From Whitmania pigra (taxonomy: Eukaryota > Annelida > Clitellata > Hirudinida > Haemopidae), in NCBI GenBank assembly GCA_021613335.1, contig JAJTWR010000236.1, positions 600,001 to 664,000 of the forward strand: a DNA stretch of 64,000 nt. Direction: 5' to 3'. Shown here one piece after another: positions 29,901-53,700 of this stretch. Position numbers and translations under genes: made by a program. The first letter of the stretch is position 1; every line of letters starts with the position of its first letter. Below the pieces are notes generated by a model. The model worked only from the letters and a program-made list of their open reading frames with translations, was not told the origin of the DNA and did no database searches.

Positions 29901-32371
29901 GTACATTATTTTTAGACATTTAAACCTTTAAACCTTTAAACTTTGTTTTTCTTATTTTGGTGGCTGGTTAAATATCACGATATAATTATATATTAGTTAA
30001 TATAGAAACTTTCATGAATAAGCTATACAATTTAAATAACTGACTTGTCAAACATTTCGAACATCTCCGACGTAGGCTGATGAATTGTACAAACAACGGA
30101 TCTGCCACTTTCAGACATCTTCTTCAAAATAACCAGGACATTCTTTGCCATGTAAGAGTCGAGGCCAGACATTGGCTCATCCAGAAACAAGAGTGGCGGG
30201 TTAGTTAAAAGCTAATTAATTAATTGATCTAATTAGCTGGTTTTAACATTTGACTTACAATTACTCAATTAATTTGTTTATTTCAAATAGTCTTTTAAGT
30301 TCAATAACCTCTAAGGCTAAAGCCAATCTCTTCATTTCTCCTCCTGAGACGCCTTTAATTTTTCCCGGGGATCCGACCATTACATCCGAGCACTTATGGA
30401 GCCCCATCTAAGTATTAAATAATATTTCTGAATTCATAATAACTACAACAAACCTAGGCTAATCATCAATCTCTTTTAGTTAAAAAAAAAAGTTAAATGT
30501 AACTAAAAGTTAAATAATTTAGAACAACATCACCTCTTGCAACACTTCCTCAATTCTGGTTTTTCTCATTTCTTTGGTTGTATGTTTGTCCATTCGCAGT
30601 TGAGACTGTTGATGTAATTTTAAAGAATGGGTTATCATCCTTATTTAAGCGTCGACATTCTAACAAAAGATGTTGTTATTCAAGACAAATATTGATTAAT
30701 TATAATTAATGATTGCCTGGCGCGCAAAAAAATTTATTCATATGATACATTTTCATTTCAACAAGCAAATTTGAAATTTGACATGAAATTCATTCTTAAC
30801 ATTTCGAGTCAAAATAGTGTATTTCTAATTATTAAATGAGCACTTTAATGACTAAGAATAACATATTTAAAAATATTATATATTTTCTCTCCATCTTAAA
30901 TGTCAGTCAAGATTCATTTGATTTGAAGCCTTATAAAAAATCATTTCTTAATTATTTAGATACAGTGAAACCGAACATTTTTTAACAAAGCAGAATATCC
31001 AGAATCGCTTGTTATTCTGGTGGCGACGGCGTAAATAACAAATTTATGTTGTTATCGATTCAAACCATCGAACACCACCATCTGCTCTTATGGTTACACT
31101 TCATAGAAACATCTATCACGTCCTAAACTTCTAGCAACATACTTTACTCAAATAAATAAAATAAATAACTTAAACATCTAGCCTAAGTTACCACTGCATA
31201 TTTAAACCAAAGCTTACATGGAACCAAAGCTGTTCCTTCACAGTGATGGTGGGCAAGAAGAGATTCTCCTGTTGAACATAGCAAGACACTCCTGGCATGG
31301 CCTTTTCAATTTTAACTCCGTTGATCCTTACCTCACCCTGAATTACAAGGTTGCCCCTATTTCTGAATGTCAACACATTCAAAAGGGTAGTTTTTCCTGA
31401 GCCGCTTGGAAAATTGTAAAATGAATAAATATGTTGAATTAATTAATGAAAGTATTATTTATAAATGTTACTTATTAGTAGCTCAAACATACCTTGAACC
31501 CATCACAGCCAACAGAGTTCCAGGCTCGATTATGCCACTGGCTGGAAAATGTATTAATCATCACAATTATGTCAAAAATGCAACTGGAGAGTTATAAATT
31601 TTGAATATTTATTATTAGACATTTTGTTAGTTTGCTTAGATTTTTAGTTACCAAATTTTTAAACTTGAAACTGACCATTCTTTAGGATGTGCTTGTACTT
31701 GGAAATGTCATCCTGTGCAGATGTTGGCACTTGCGACTCTTTGTCCAGGCCTTCAAAGTTTCTGTCACTTTTTTTAAAGAGTAGTGACGCCAATGAACTC
31801 TAACAAACCAATGAAAAGCAACAACATAATTAAAAACTTGTCATTTCTTTATCACGTCATCAAATCAAATGCACTTGATATTGTGATAAGAACCCAAATT
31901 AATATTATTTTTATTATTAATCTTATTTATCGCCTAGTCGACTAGATAAATTTATGTTAATGCTGACGGATTTAACCAATTACATTTCAGTTGCTTGCGT
32001 GACATTGTAAAGTATACTTGCCATTCCAGAATCCCTCATCAGCGGAGAGAAAACATTGATGTTATCCCAAGTCAGAACGATTTTTTTCAAAGGCATTGAA
32101 ATTTGAGATTTTACGGTTCCATAATTCAGATATTCGTCTGAAATCTGATGTGAGCTGCAGGCAAAAATTAAGGGAAAAAAAATTCAAGAAATTTTAACGC
32201 AAAATTTTATATATATTTATCGTCTCTCCTTAACATTTCAGGTTATTCTGTGCTATTTATCTTAAAAACTGAAATCAGTATTCAAACTGTATATCTAATT
32301 ACTGTTTTAACTAACTCCATAAATTAAACTAGTATTACTGTTAGTAAAACATATAGAAACCTATTCATCAT
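26944..32371 (-). CDS. ABCG: ABCG half-transporter (White-like), tandem copy 1
   Basis: Complete gene of 21 coding exons and 682 residues. Exons 5' to 3': 32371-32361, 32154-32022, 31799-31676, 31541-31493, 31404-31218, 30605-30534, 30407-30309, 30211-30045, 29837-29766, 29644-29542, 29369-29280, 29209-29178, 29067-28962, 28830-28699, 28441-28349, 28272-28215, 28082-28005, 27760-27655, 27515-27415, 27324-27218, 27072-26944. The ATP-binding domain comes first: Walker A GSSGSGKT at 104-111, Q-loop YVQQEN at 148-153, signature VSGGE at 212-216, Walker B LLFLDEP at 232-238, H-loop H269. A six-helix membrane domain follows from about 416 and ends with a helix and [24 protein letters not shown] matches the White-type linker. 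Half-transporters pair to work; substrate unknown. Intron 2 has a GC donor (32021-32020). Intron 10 has either a GC donor or a downstream GT that adds 12 codons. Confidence 0.9.
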
Positions 32372-34200
32372 AGCAGCTCATTTGCCTGCATAAACCAGTA
32401 GAACACCATTTATGAGAATGAATGAACACCATCATTTGAGAGGTATGCAACGTGATCGATAATTTTAGACGTTTTCAATTATGTTTTAATTTTGCATATT
32501 TTATGCACATCCTAAATGTATTTAACAGTTTTTTACTCTTTCACAACTCTTTTTATTATGTTGATGTGATTTTTTTTTTGTGATAGAATATCAATTTCTT
32601 AATGTTTAATTAAGCTTCGATCAACAAACATTACAGAGAACCGAACGAAACTAAATTAAACTTGAAACACGGAAAAACAAACAACAGAATGGTTTCCCAC
32701 AAATAAATGATTGCAAAATAATATCGTTGTTTCATTTCCAATATTTACTTTTGAGTTATTCCTGGAGTAACAACCGCTAATACCGTAAGTTTATAAAGCT
32801 TGTGGTGAATGCCAGTCGGCGTCCTGCCTTCAATTATTGGGTTAACATAATATACCATAACATAACAATTGTTTATAGTGGTTAAGAAGTAATAACCATT
32901 CTTTTTAGTCCTAATAACCGAATTTACTTAAGTAAATCTTAATTTTATCTACTGTGTCAGCATGGATGGTATCCATTATCTGTAAATAGGCTTGTTTTGT
33001 AAGTTCGTGCCGTTTCATAAAACTATTTGTTCTGCAACGAATTTTTTGATATTTATAATTTAATATTTATAATTATAATCTTTGAAACTGTTTCGCAACT
33101 TTCAGTAAACGATCTACTAAAACATTTGGAAGGCCACATCTGCGAATTTGAAGGATGGGAACTAAATATTAGTTTATATGTTTTTAACTGATTTGAGTAA
33201 CATAAATTATTTGATTTTTGTATTGAATTTTTTATGAATTAATATTAATTATTTAATTGAAATCTTTTTTTTTATGAGTTTTGATGATTTAATGTAATTT
33301 ATTAAAATACATGAAAACATTTTTTTTAAATATTACATTATCGTTTTTTTCATTCATAAAACGCAATATGCAATTTTTAATTTCTTAAATTAGTTAAAAA
33401 AGATTAGCGTCCATACTGCTTCAAGGATTGCATCTATCAGTTAATTTTTCTGTTTAAATACCATATTTTCTCAAGTTCGTTTAATTATTTATTCTAAATA
33501 TCAAAGTTGCTCAACGATTACTAAGCAGAATCATCCAATTTAACTTAGTTTGTGTTTGAGTATTTTCATTTATTACAATTTTGACTTGTTCGTCGCAACA
33601 TCGCAATGCTTGGGAAATGCTTTAAAATGTTCGAAGCAATTTGTACGCACATCCTGCCACTTGTGAACAAGATGCATCGATATTTTGGATTATAACACAC
33701 ATACACACATAATGTATATATATATTTATTTTTTATTTTTACAGAGAATCATTATTCGTTAACTTTAGTTTTGATTAATCAATTATCAAAAATTTACCCT
33801 ACTGTTTCACGTAATATCATCAACATTTACGTTTTTAAGAAAGCACTAAAACACTATTATTATTAATTACAAATAACCATTTATATTACTCCAATGTATT
33901 ATTGGGACATTGAAACGCAGCTAGATTCATCATTAACGATACTTCTGCTTGAGGGAGTTTTTTCTGAAGACGCTGTTTTCACATTTTAATTCCAATTTGC
34001 AATTGGTTTTGTGTTTCAATAAATAAACGGGTAAAAAAAATTGATTTCCAAAATTTATTGTTTTGTCTAGATGGTTAGCATGAGATTAGGTGGAATAGAG
34101 ATCCAAAAGATGGAGGAGGCATGGTAATTATTGCAGATTGTTATTCTTAGCGAGTAGTTAAGATTCTCAATGAGTTTATCGATATAGAAGTTGTTTGTCT
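32372..34200. other. Intergenic DNA between ABCG copy 1 and the duplicated CCDC83 fragment
   Basis: No coding exon is supported. The first few hundred bases are still alignable by eye with the 5' flank of ABCG copy 2 (41784-42000), so they belong to the duplicated unit and may carry the promoter. Confidence 0.5.
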
Positions 34201-34310
34201 TGACAAGTTAAGTTGTCAAAAATGAAATACAATTTGGTGTTAGTTTAATAAGATATCCTGTTTTTGATGCAATTATTTGGAAAAAACTCTACCTTATATT
34301 TGTGTTTCAG

Positions 34311-34576
34311 CAACACTCTTAAGCTTCTTGGACCATAATTAAAAATCAAAAGGCTGGTAAATATTATGATTTATCTTCTGTATAAAATATTTTAAAATTT
34401 ATGATCAAAAACGTTAATTTCGTCAATGAATTATTAATTAGTATTTAAAATGAATGAAATGAAACAGATGTGCACAATTGTTAAAGTAAGGGGAAGCTAA
34501 ATCGAAGGATGATGAACAATTGGAACTCAGCAAGTGTCCTGTTACTCAAGAAATGTTTTTAAAGCGGTCAAACTAA
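34311..34576 (+). pseudogene. Broken copy of the last two CCDC83-like exons
   Basis: 34311-34356 matches exon 8 of the CCDC83-like gene, including the TTTCAG acceptor and GTAAAT donor, but it has lost about 7 bp and reads into a stop (NTLKLLGP then TAA). 34491-34576 matches exon 9 (EAKSKDDEQLELSKCPVTQE...) and its frame is still open to a stop. Exons 1-7 are absent. The fragment sits the same distance from ABCG copy 2 (295 bp stop to stop) as the intact gene from copy 1, so it came along with the ABCG duplication. Confidence 0.85.
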
Positions 34577-34870
34577 ACATTTGATCCATTTAATATGTAA
34601 TTGTATTTAATATGTAATTGTATTATTGTTAAGCGAAATGTTGCAAATTTTGTTAAATTGTGTCTAGTTTTAGCATGAACAGTTAGACTAAATATTTGGA
34701 TTTACATAGTACCAAATTTAACATAAAGAAATTATCTTGAATTATTACATAGATATATTATAAAATAGGTATAGGTGGAACGAATTCAATTTACCAGATC
34801 CCTGCTTAAATCACCTTCACCACTTGAATTTCAATGAGCTTGTGGATACAAGTTAATACTAAGATACAAG

Positions 34871-41783
<6,913 letters not shown>

Positions 41784-42397
41784 GACAGCTCAATCACCTG
41801 CATAAACCAGATGAACCCCATTTATACATCCTTAGAGAAATCAAGATTGCAATGTGTTAGACTATTTCAATTAAGTCTAACTCTTTGCTTATTTCAATAT
41901 ACTTTTTAAATGTATCTAACAGTTTTTTAAACTTGCTTAAGTTTTATTATTTTGATGTGAGTTTTTTATATAATTATTTCTATAAGCATGGTAAGTTAAA
42001 TGCAGTAATTTAAATTTTAATGAAGTGAGTTAAATACATAAATGCAGTAGGTTATTTTTTCAGTAACACCATCTTCAATTAAATATTTCTTCGATGGGGA
42101 TACCTCCTTCTGTACGCAAGATACAAACAATACTCGCTGCCAACAATTTTTTTCAAAGAATTTTATAAAAAATGTAACAAAAACTCGGAAAATACCAAAA
42201 AATCAATTGCTATCGGATCTGAGTTCAGCTCTTTATTTTTAACATTCTAAGAATTCAACTACCAAATAGATTTATATCATTTATAAATGATTAGGGAATG
42301 AAAAATTTTCAAACATTTTATATTTTAATCAATATTAGATATTAAAAAGTAAATGTAATTATTTTTCCTTTTCCGTTATATTATGCTCATGTTGTAT

Positions 42398-48788
<6,391 letters not shown>

Positions 48789-49782
48789 GTTGCAAATTCG
48801 ATTGAATAAGGCAAATACATTTTGACTCCTTTCATGCATGTACAAATTTTATCGATCGTTTGACTTTTGAAATTATTATTTGAGTCTTATTATCATTCAC
48901 TCTTTGCATTTCTTATTTTATTTTTTCTGTTATTATTATTCACTTAACTCTTACATTTGCTGTGTACATTCATACGATGTACGTTCAGAGGTTTTCAACT
49001 TACGAATGTTCCACAAATTGTGTTTTTAGTGTTCGCCCGCATAAGCACGTCAATCATTTAGGAGGATAGGTAGAGCTTCGCGTGCAGACAATAATTTAAC
49101 AACTTTCAAAAAATTTACAATTTTTTAACAAATTTTGTCTGGACTCACAAAATTTGAGATTTAAATAAAGATCACGTCGATCAGAAAGCGAAAGCGTATG
49201 TATCCTACGAATACAGACCTGCATACTATGAACTGCATGTTATAAATTACAAACTATGAACAATATTTAAAAACAGAGAAGGGTTGATTAGCTTAGAAAT
49301 CTACAATTGGAACTACTAATTAGTATTACTTTGTAAGTAGGCATATTCTACTGCATTCAAAAATTAATTTTCACGATTTAATTATAAATTAAGGCTAATT
49401 TTATATTTTCACAATTTGCAGCACGTAATAATATTTTTAAGTTCCCTAAGCGACTATAACACTTCGATGAAGATATAGAAATTATAAATCTATTTCACTT
49501 GAAATTAGATATTTTAAACACGTTTATAAAATTTGTCGATAAGATAATGCATGTTTTTCTCATAACTCCTTTATTGAATCAAATGCTTGAAAGAGTCAAA
49601 TATTAAATATAATCTAAACGTGATCAAGATTAGTAAGAAGTCTTCAAAATTTGTTACAAACATATCACGTTAACGTTCATAATTCCAGTCTCTAAGAGAT
49701 CTCGCCCTTAACAAATAACGAGAATTAACCATTACTCAGTAATTCATTCTCATACGAAACCATCATTTCTTCTCCAATTCCA
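48789..49782. other. Intergenic DNA between ABCG copy 3 and the RING gene
   Basis: No exon supported. A TTTATT at 49570-49575 (AATAAA on the minus strand) lies about 210 bp past the RING gene stop and could be its poly(A) signal. Confidence 0.45.
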
Positions 49783-50232
49783 TCAGGAATTGGCAACAGG
49801 ATTCCTGCACAACGGACAAGTGAAGTGTTCTTCCAGCCAGCCTCTCAGACAGTCCTCGTGGAACATGTGGAAACAGTGGAGTTGACGTACCTTTTCTCCC
49901 ACCTCGTTGTTCGACATGCAGATTACACATTCCAATCCCCTGTCAACGTGAGACTGATCGATTACAATCAACTGTGACTCTTCAACCTTACCAAATGTAC
50001 TTTCAGCTGGATGTAACTGGCTTAGTTCGTTTAAAAACTCCAATATAATCTCAGAAGTGTCACTAGGTTCTTCATGATCATCAAATTCCCCAAAGTCTGG
50101 GATTTGAATTGGGTTTTGGCTAATTAAGAGAAGGTCTAAATATTCTCCTCGGCATGAACTGCATTCGATAGCTGGTGAACCTACTGTCGCAAACGTTTCA
50201 CAACAATCTCCACAAAAATTTAGAAAATTCAT
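49783..50232 (-). CDS. Intronless RING-H2 E3 ubiquitin ligase, RNF126/RNF115-like
   Basis: A single open frame of 149 codons with no intron. The RING-H2 finger is complete: C102, C105, C120, H122, H125, C128, C139, C142 (LECVICMSNNEVGEKVRQLH..., FTCPLCRNP). The segment HVDRGLECVIC...GEKVRQL...LEEHFTCPLCR closely follows the RNF126/RNF115 RING, where such proteins accept E2 and transfer ubiquitin. The N-terminus (CGDCC at 7-11, CSSC at 24-27) looks like the short zinc finger that starts that family. The usual protein has about 300 residues; here the middle is reduced to an acidic linker. Every sure gene around it has many introns, so a retrocopy is likely, and an intact frame suggests it still works. 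It lies between ABCG copies 3 and 4 on the same strand. The exact parent gene is not certain. Confidence 0.85.
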   Translation of the reverse strand: MNFLNFCGDCCETFATVGSPAIECSSCRGEYLDLLLISQNPIQIPDFGEFDDHEEPSDTSEIILEFLNELSQLHPAESTFGKVEESQLIVIDQSHVDRGLECVICMSNNEVGEKVRQLHCFHMFHEDCLRGWLEEHFTCPLCRNPVANS

Positions 50233-50751
50233 GAATTTTGAAAAAATTTCTTAACATAATTTTGACAAAAATCGTTGGGTGATAATAAGCTGTGCTTTGG
50301 GAAAAATGGACAAGTGTATGACTTAAAAGACTGTAAAAATGATTAAATAAATTTAATGAAAACATTTTTAATAAATAAATAATCTGCTTGATGAATAATC
50401 ATCTCGTCTCTTTACAAATTTGTATTTTAATTAAATATTTAGTTCAACCATGTTGGATTTAAATTGTTGGCTACCGAGGATTGTCTAATCGTTTAGCTAA
50501 CCGAAACAATTAACATATTCGTGAAAATAAAATATTATTTTTAAACATTATCTCTGAAGCATCAACTTTTTAAAATCATCAGATTTGAAATGGTATTTAG
50601 AAGCGAATGAAGCAAAAACTTGTATAAAATGATAGGTGACTAGTTAGTGTCTCTGATATGATAAATAAACTATATATAACCATCTCAAATTGCTAGTTCC
50701 TAGCTGGTTACTAAATATTTAAAAAATAAATTGAAAATTTAAAATGTTCTT

Positions 50752-53700
50752 TCAACGAGTTCTGGATTTTTTGCTCAATTTGTAAGACTTTCTTGCTCTG
50801 ATGAGGAAGCATACCAGTGCCAGAAGTCTGAACAGTATGGCCAAAATGAGAAGCATAATGAAATCAGTAACCAGGTTGTTCTGCAATAAACGTGTAAAAT
50901 TATAATTTATAAAAAAAATGAAAAAGGTTACCTGAATATTAAGATTAATGAAAATTTACGAGTTTTACGGATTTGTTAACGTGAAATCACATTTTACAAA
51001 GACAACCTCATTGTAATTGAAGGATTCGATGACTTCTTTACCGCTGGAAAAACATTTCACATCCTTTTCACTGCATTCTTTAAAATTAAATTCAGACCAA
51101 ATCAATCAATTTAATGTTGCAAATTCTTTTATTAATGTCCTTCAACGCATATTATTTTCATGATGCCGTGCAATTTGAGAACGTTATATGTATAAGATAT
51201 CTGAATATTAAAAACGCATCTATTTTTAGAAAATCTACTTATCATATTTAGGAATAAAAATCACAACTTAAATATTCTTTATGAATATACATTTACTTCA
51301 ACTCCATAATTGTTCATTTGCCAGTGATGCTTATGCATTAAAAATATATAGTTGATTGCATCGAGGTTATCGTGTTTGTAAATGTCACGAACCAATTTTG
51401 TCGATTTGAGACCACTGGTTAACGATGAGGATTTCGTTGGAGTATGTGAACCAGGAAACGTACTTCAGCCAAAGGAAGTAAACCGGTATCGTCCTTTGAA
51501 CAATTTCAAAAATTATTTACGGTAGTTATTTTAAAATTTATAATAGCCATGTGATTTAATAACTAAGATGTTTAATCATTGTATTCAAGATTGATTAAAA
51601 AATCCTACTCCGTGTTTACAAAATATCCGCCAATCATGATGAAGGGTGCCAAAAATAATGGACCAATGGCAAGAGCCGTTTTGGTGTTGTTCAAAGCTGT
51701 AGAAAGCAGATAGCCTGCAGATGGATATTTACAAATTTAAACAGCAAAGTATTTAGATTTTCAATGAGTTAATTTTTATTTGAAAAATTTTGGTATTTTC
51801 ATGTATTATACTAAAAAATGGTTCGATTAATGCAGAAACAAAGTAACCCACCAAAAGACACGGAAACATTGCAAACCATAAAGTTGCAGGCAAAACAGGT
51901 GAAAAAAGCAGCTACTGTGTTGTAAAATCCTGTTTTGAACGACAAATGAGTTCAAAGTTCACCTTTCACGAACATTTTTTGTGTCTTTGCGGAATTGAAA
52001 TTAATAAATTGTATAAATTCAACAAGCTTTTTTAATTAAAGCTACAATGGTACTCAATCGAATCCATTAATTTGAACTCGCCTACTGTCCAATACATGAC
52101 CATTGTAAAAATGAGGGGAAGAATTGCAAACTGTGGCATCTGAAATGATTCAACATTAACTAGTGTCTGGTTTTTTATAAAATTAAAAAAATAACTAAAA
52201 GTTAAATTCATAAGCAATTTGTCAGATGGTTATTAATAAATAATGAACATAAAATAAAATAAATTTATAAACAAATTCTTTTTAATAATTTCCTCCAACT
52301 TCGACAATTGTCTTGCAGATGAAGTACACGTCGGCTCTGTACATGCCGTCGTGATGTTCTTTGAGGAAGAGTGGAAATTCAGGTGGAAACACCTTCGTTG
52401 AAAAATTATGAAATAATAATTAACAATAATTATTAATTAATAAATATTAGTAATTATTATATTTGCAACTTATAGCAGAGTATTATTTAATTTATTTATG
52501 ATGATGATGATTAATATTGTTATTATTATTACTACTATTACTTTAGGTTTTTTTGATCACTATCCTAAACTTTATGAGAAGGCTGGCTATAGTGTGGACT
52601 TTAATAAATATTGCTAAATATTAATAATAATCTTGTCGCGATCCCAGTTTATTAGCCAAACCATCGCTTCTCAATTTTTCATTACAACTTTAATCGTTAC
52701 GATTACAATTCTTTACAAAAAGTGTCTACAATTTTTCTTTACGGTTGTAATAATTACAATTATAATTCTTTTTCAAATCTTCTAAACAGACCATGACGAC
52801 ATTGAAAATGAAGCCAACGGTCATCTGCAATTCCATAAGAAAAAGAGCTCCGTTGATGTTCGTAACTCCTAATTGGTTCAACTCTTGTCGCATGTACACG
52901 AGGCTGAATATCAAGGATATGACCTGTACAGTTGTTGTTATTATTGTTATTATTATTATTATTATTATTACTATTATTATTATTATTATTATTTTATTAT
53001 TATTATTATTATTATTTTTATATTATTATTATTGTTATTATTGTTGTTATTATTATTATTATTATTTTATTTATTATTATTATTAATATTATTATGTTTT
53101 ATAATACTTATAATATTATAATTTTAGTTTTTCCAAAAATGATAACAGAGTTTGTCTTACAAAATATTTACTAGGGAAAACAATACTTCAAATACAATAA
53201 GCCCGTTTTCAATATTATGCAATGCATATTATGTTAATATTATGTTATAATTGTAAAATTTCTCAGCAATGCATATTGTGTTAATATTATGTTATAATTG
53301 TTCAATTTCTAAGCTGTTATTTGGATCAGACGTGTCCAGAAGACACTGGGTTCCCTCAGGTTGTTGATGAAACACCTCCACAGAACCACATAAAACTGTT
53401 TACACCATGAGGCTTTGTATCTGATTTGTAGGTTTTAATAAAATATTTCTTTTAGTAAATTATTTAGTGTTTATTTAATCTTAACAAATTTCTTAGCAAA
53501 TTTTATAAATTAATATCACCTTATTATTAATAAAGTTTTAGCATTAGCATTTGATTGGTTGGAAAATGTTCGGTAACTTACGGTGATTGACCAGCAAATG
53601 ATTCCTCGTCGAACTGTCAAAATGAATTGCATGCGCTCATTCATCCATTCATGCATCAGTTCATTCATCCATTCATGCGTCAGTTGCGCAGCCAGTCAGT

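Noticed and set aside
33600..33700. Minus-strand frame MHLVHKWQDVRTNC... upstream of ABCG copy 1 as an alternative first exon
   Set aside because: No counterpart upstream of copies 2 and 3, while the micro-exon at 32361-32371 has matching phase in all three.
42055..42085. A third remnant of CCDC83 exon 8 (TTTTTTCAGTAACACCATCTTC) upstream of ABCG copy 3
   Set aside because: The position is suggestive, but only about 15 bases resemble the exon, which chance can explain.
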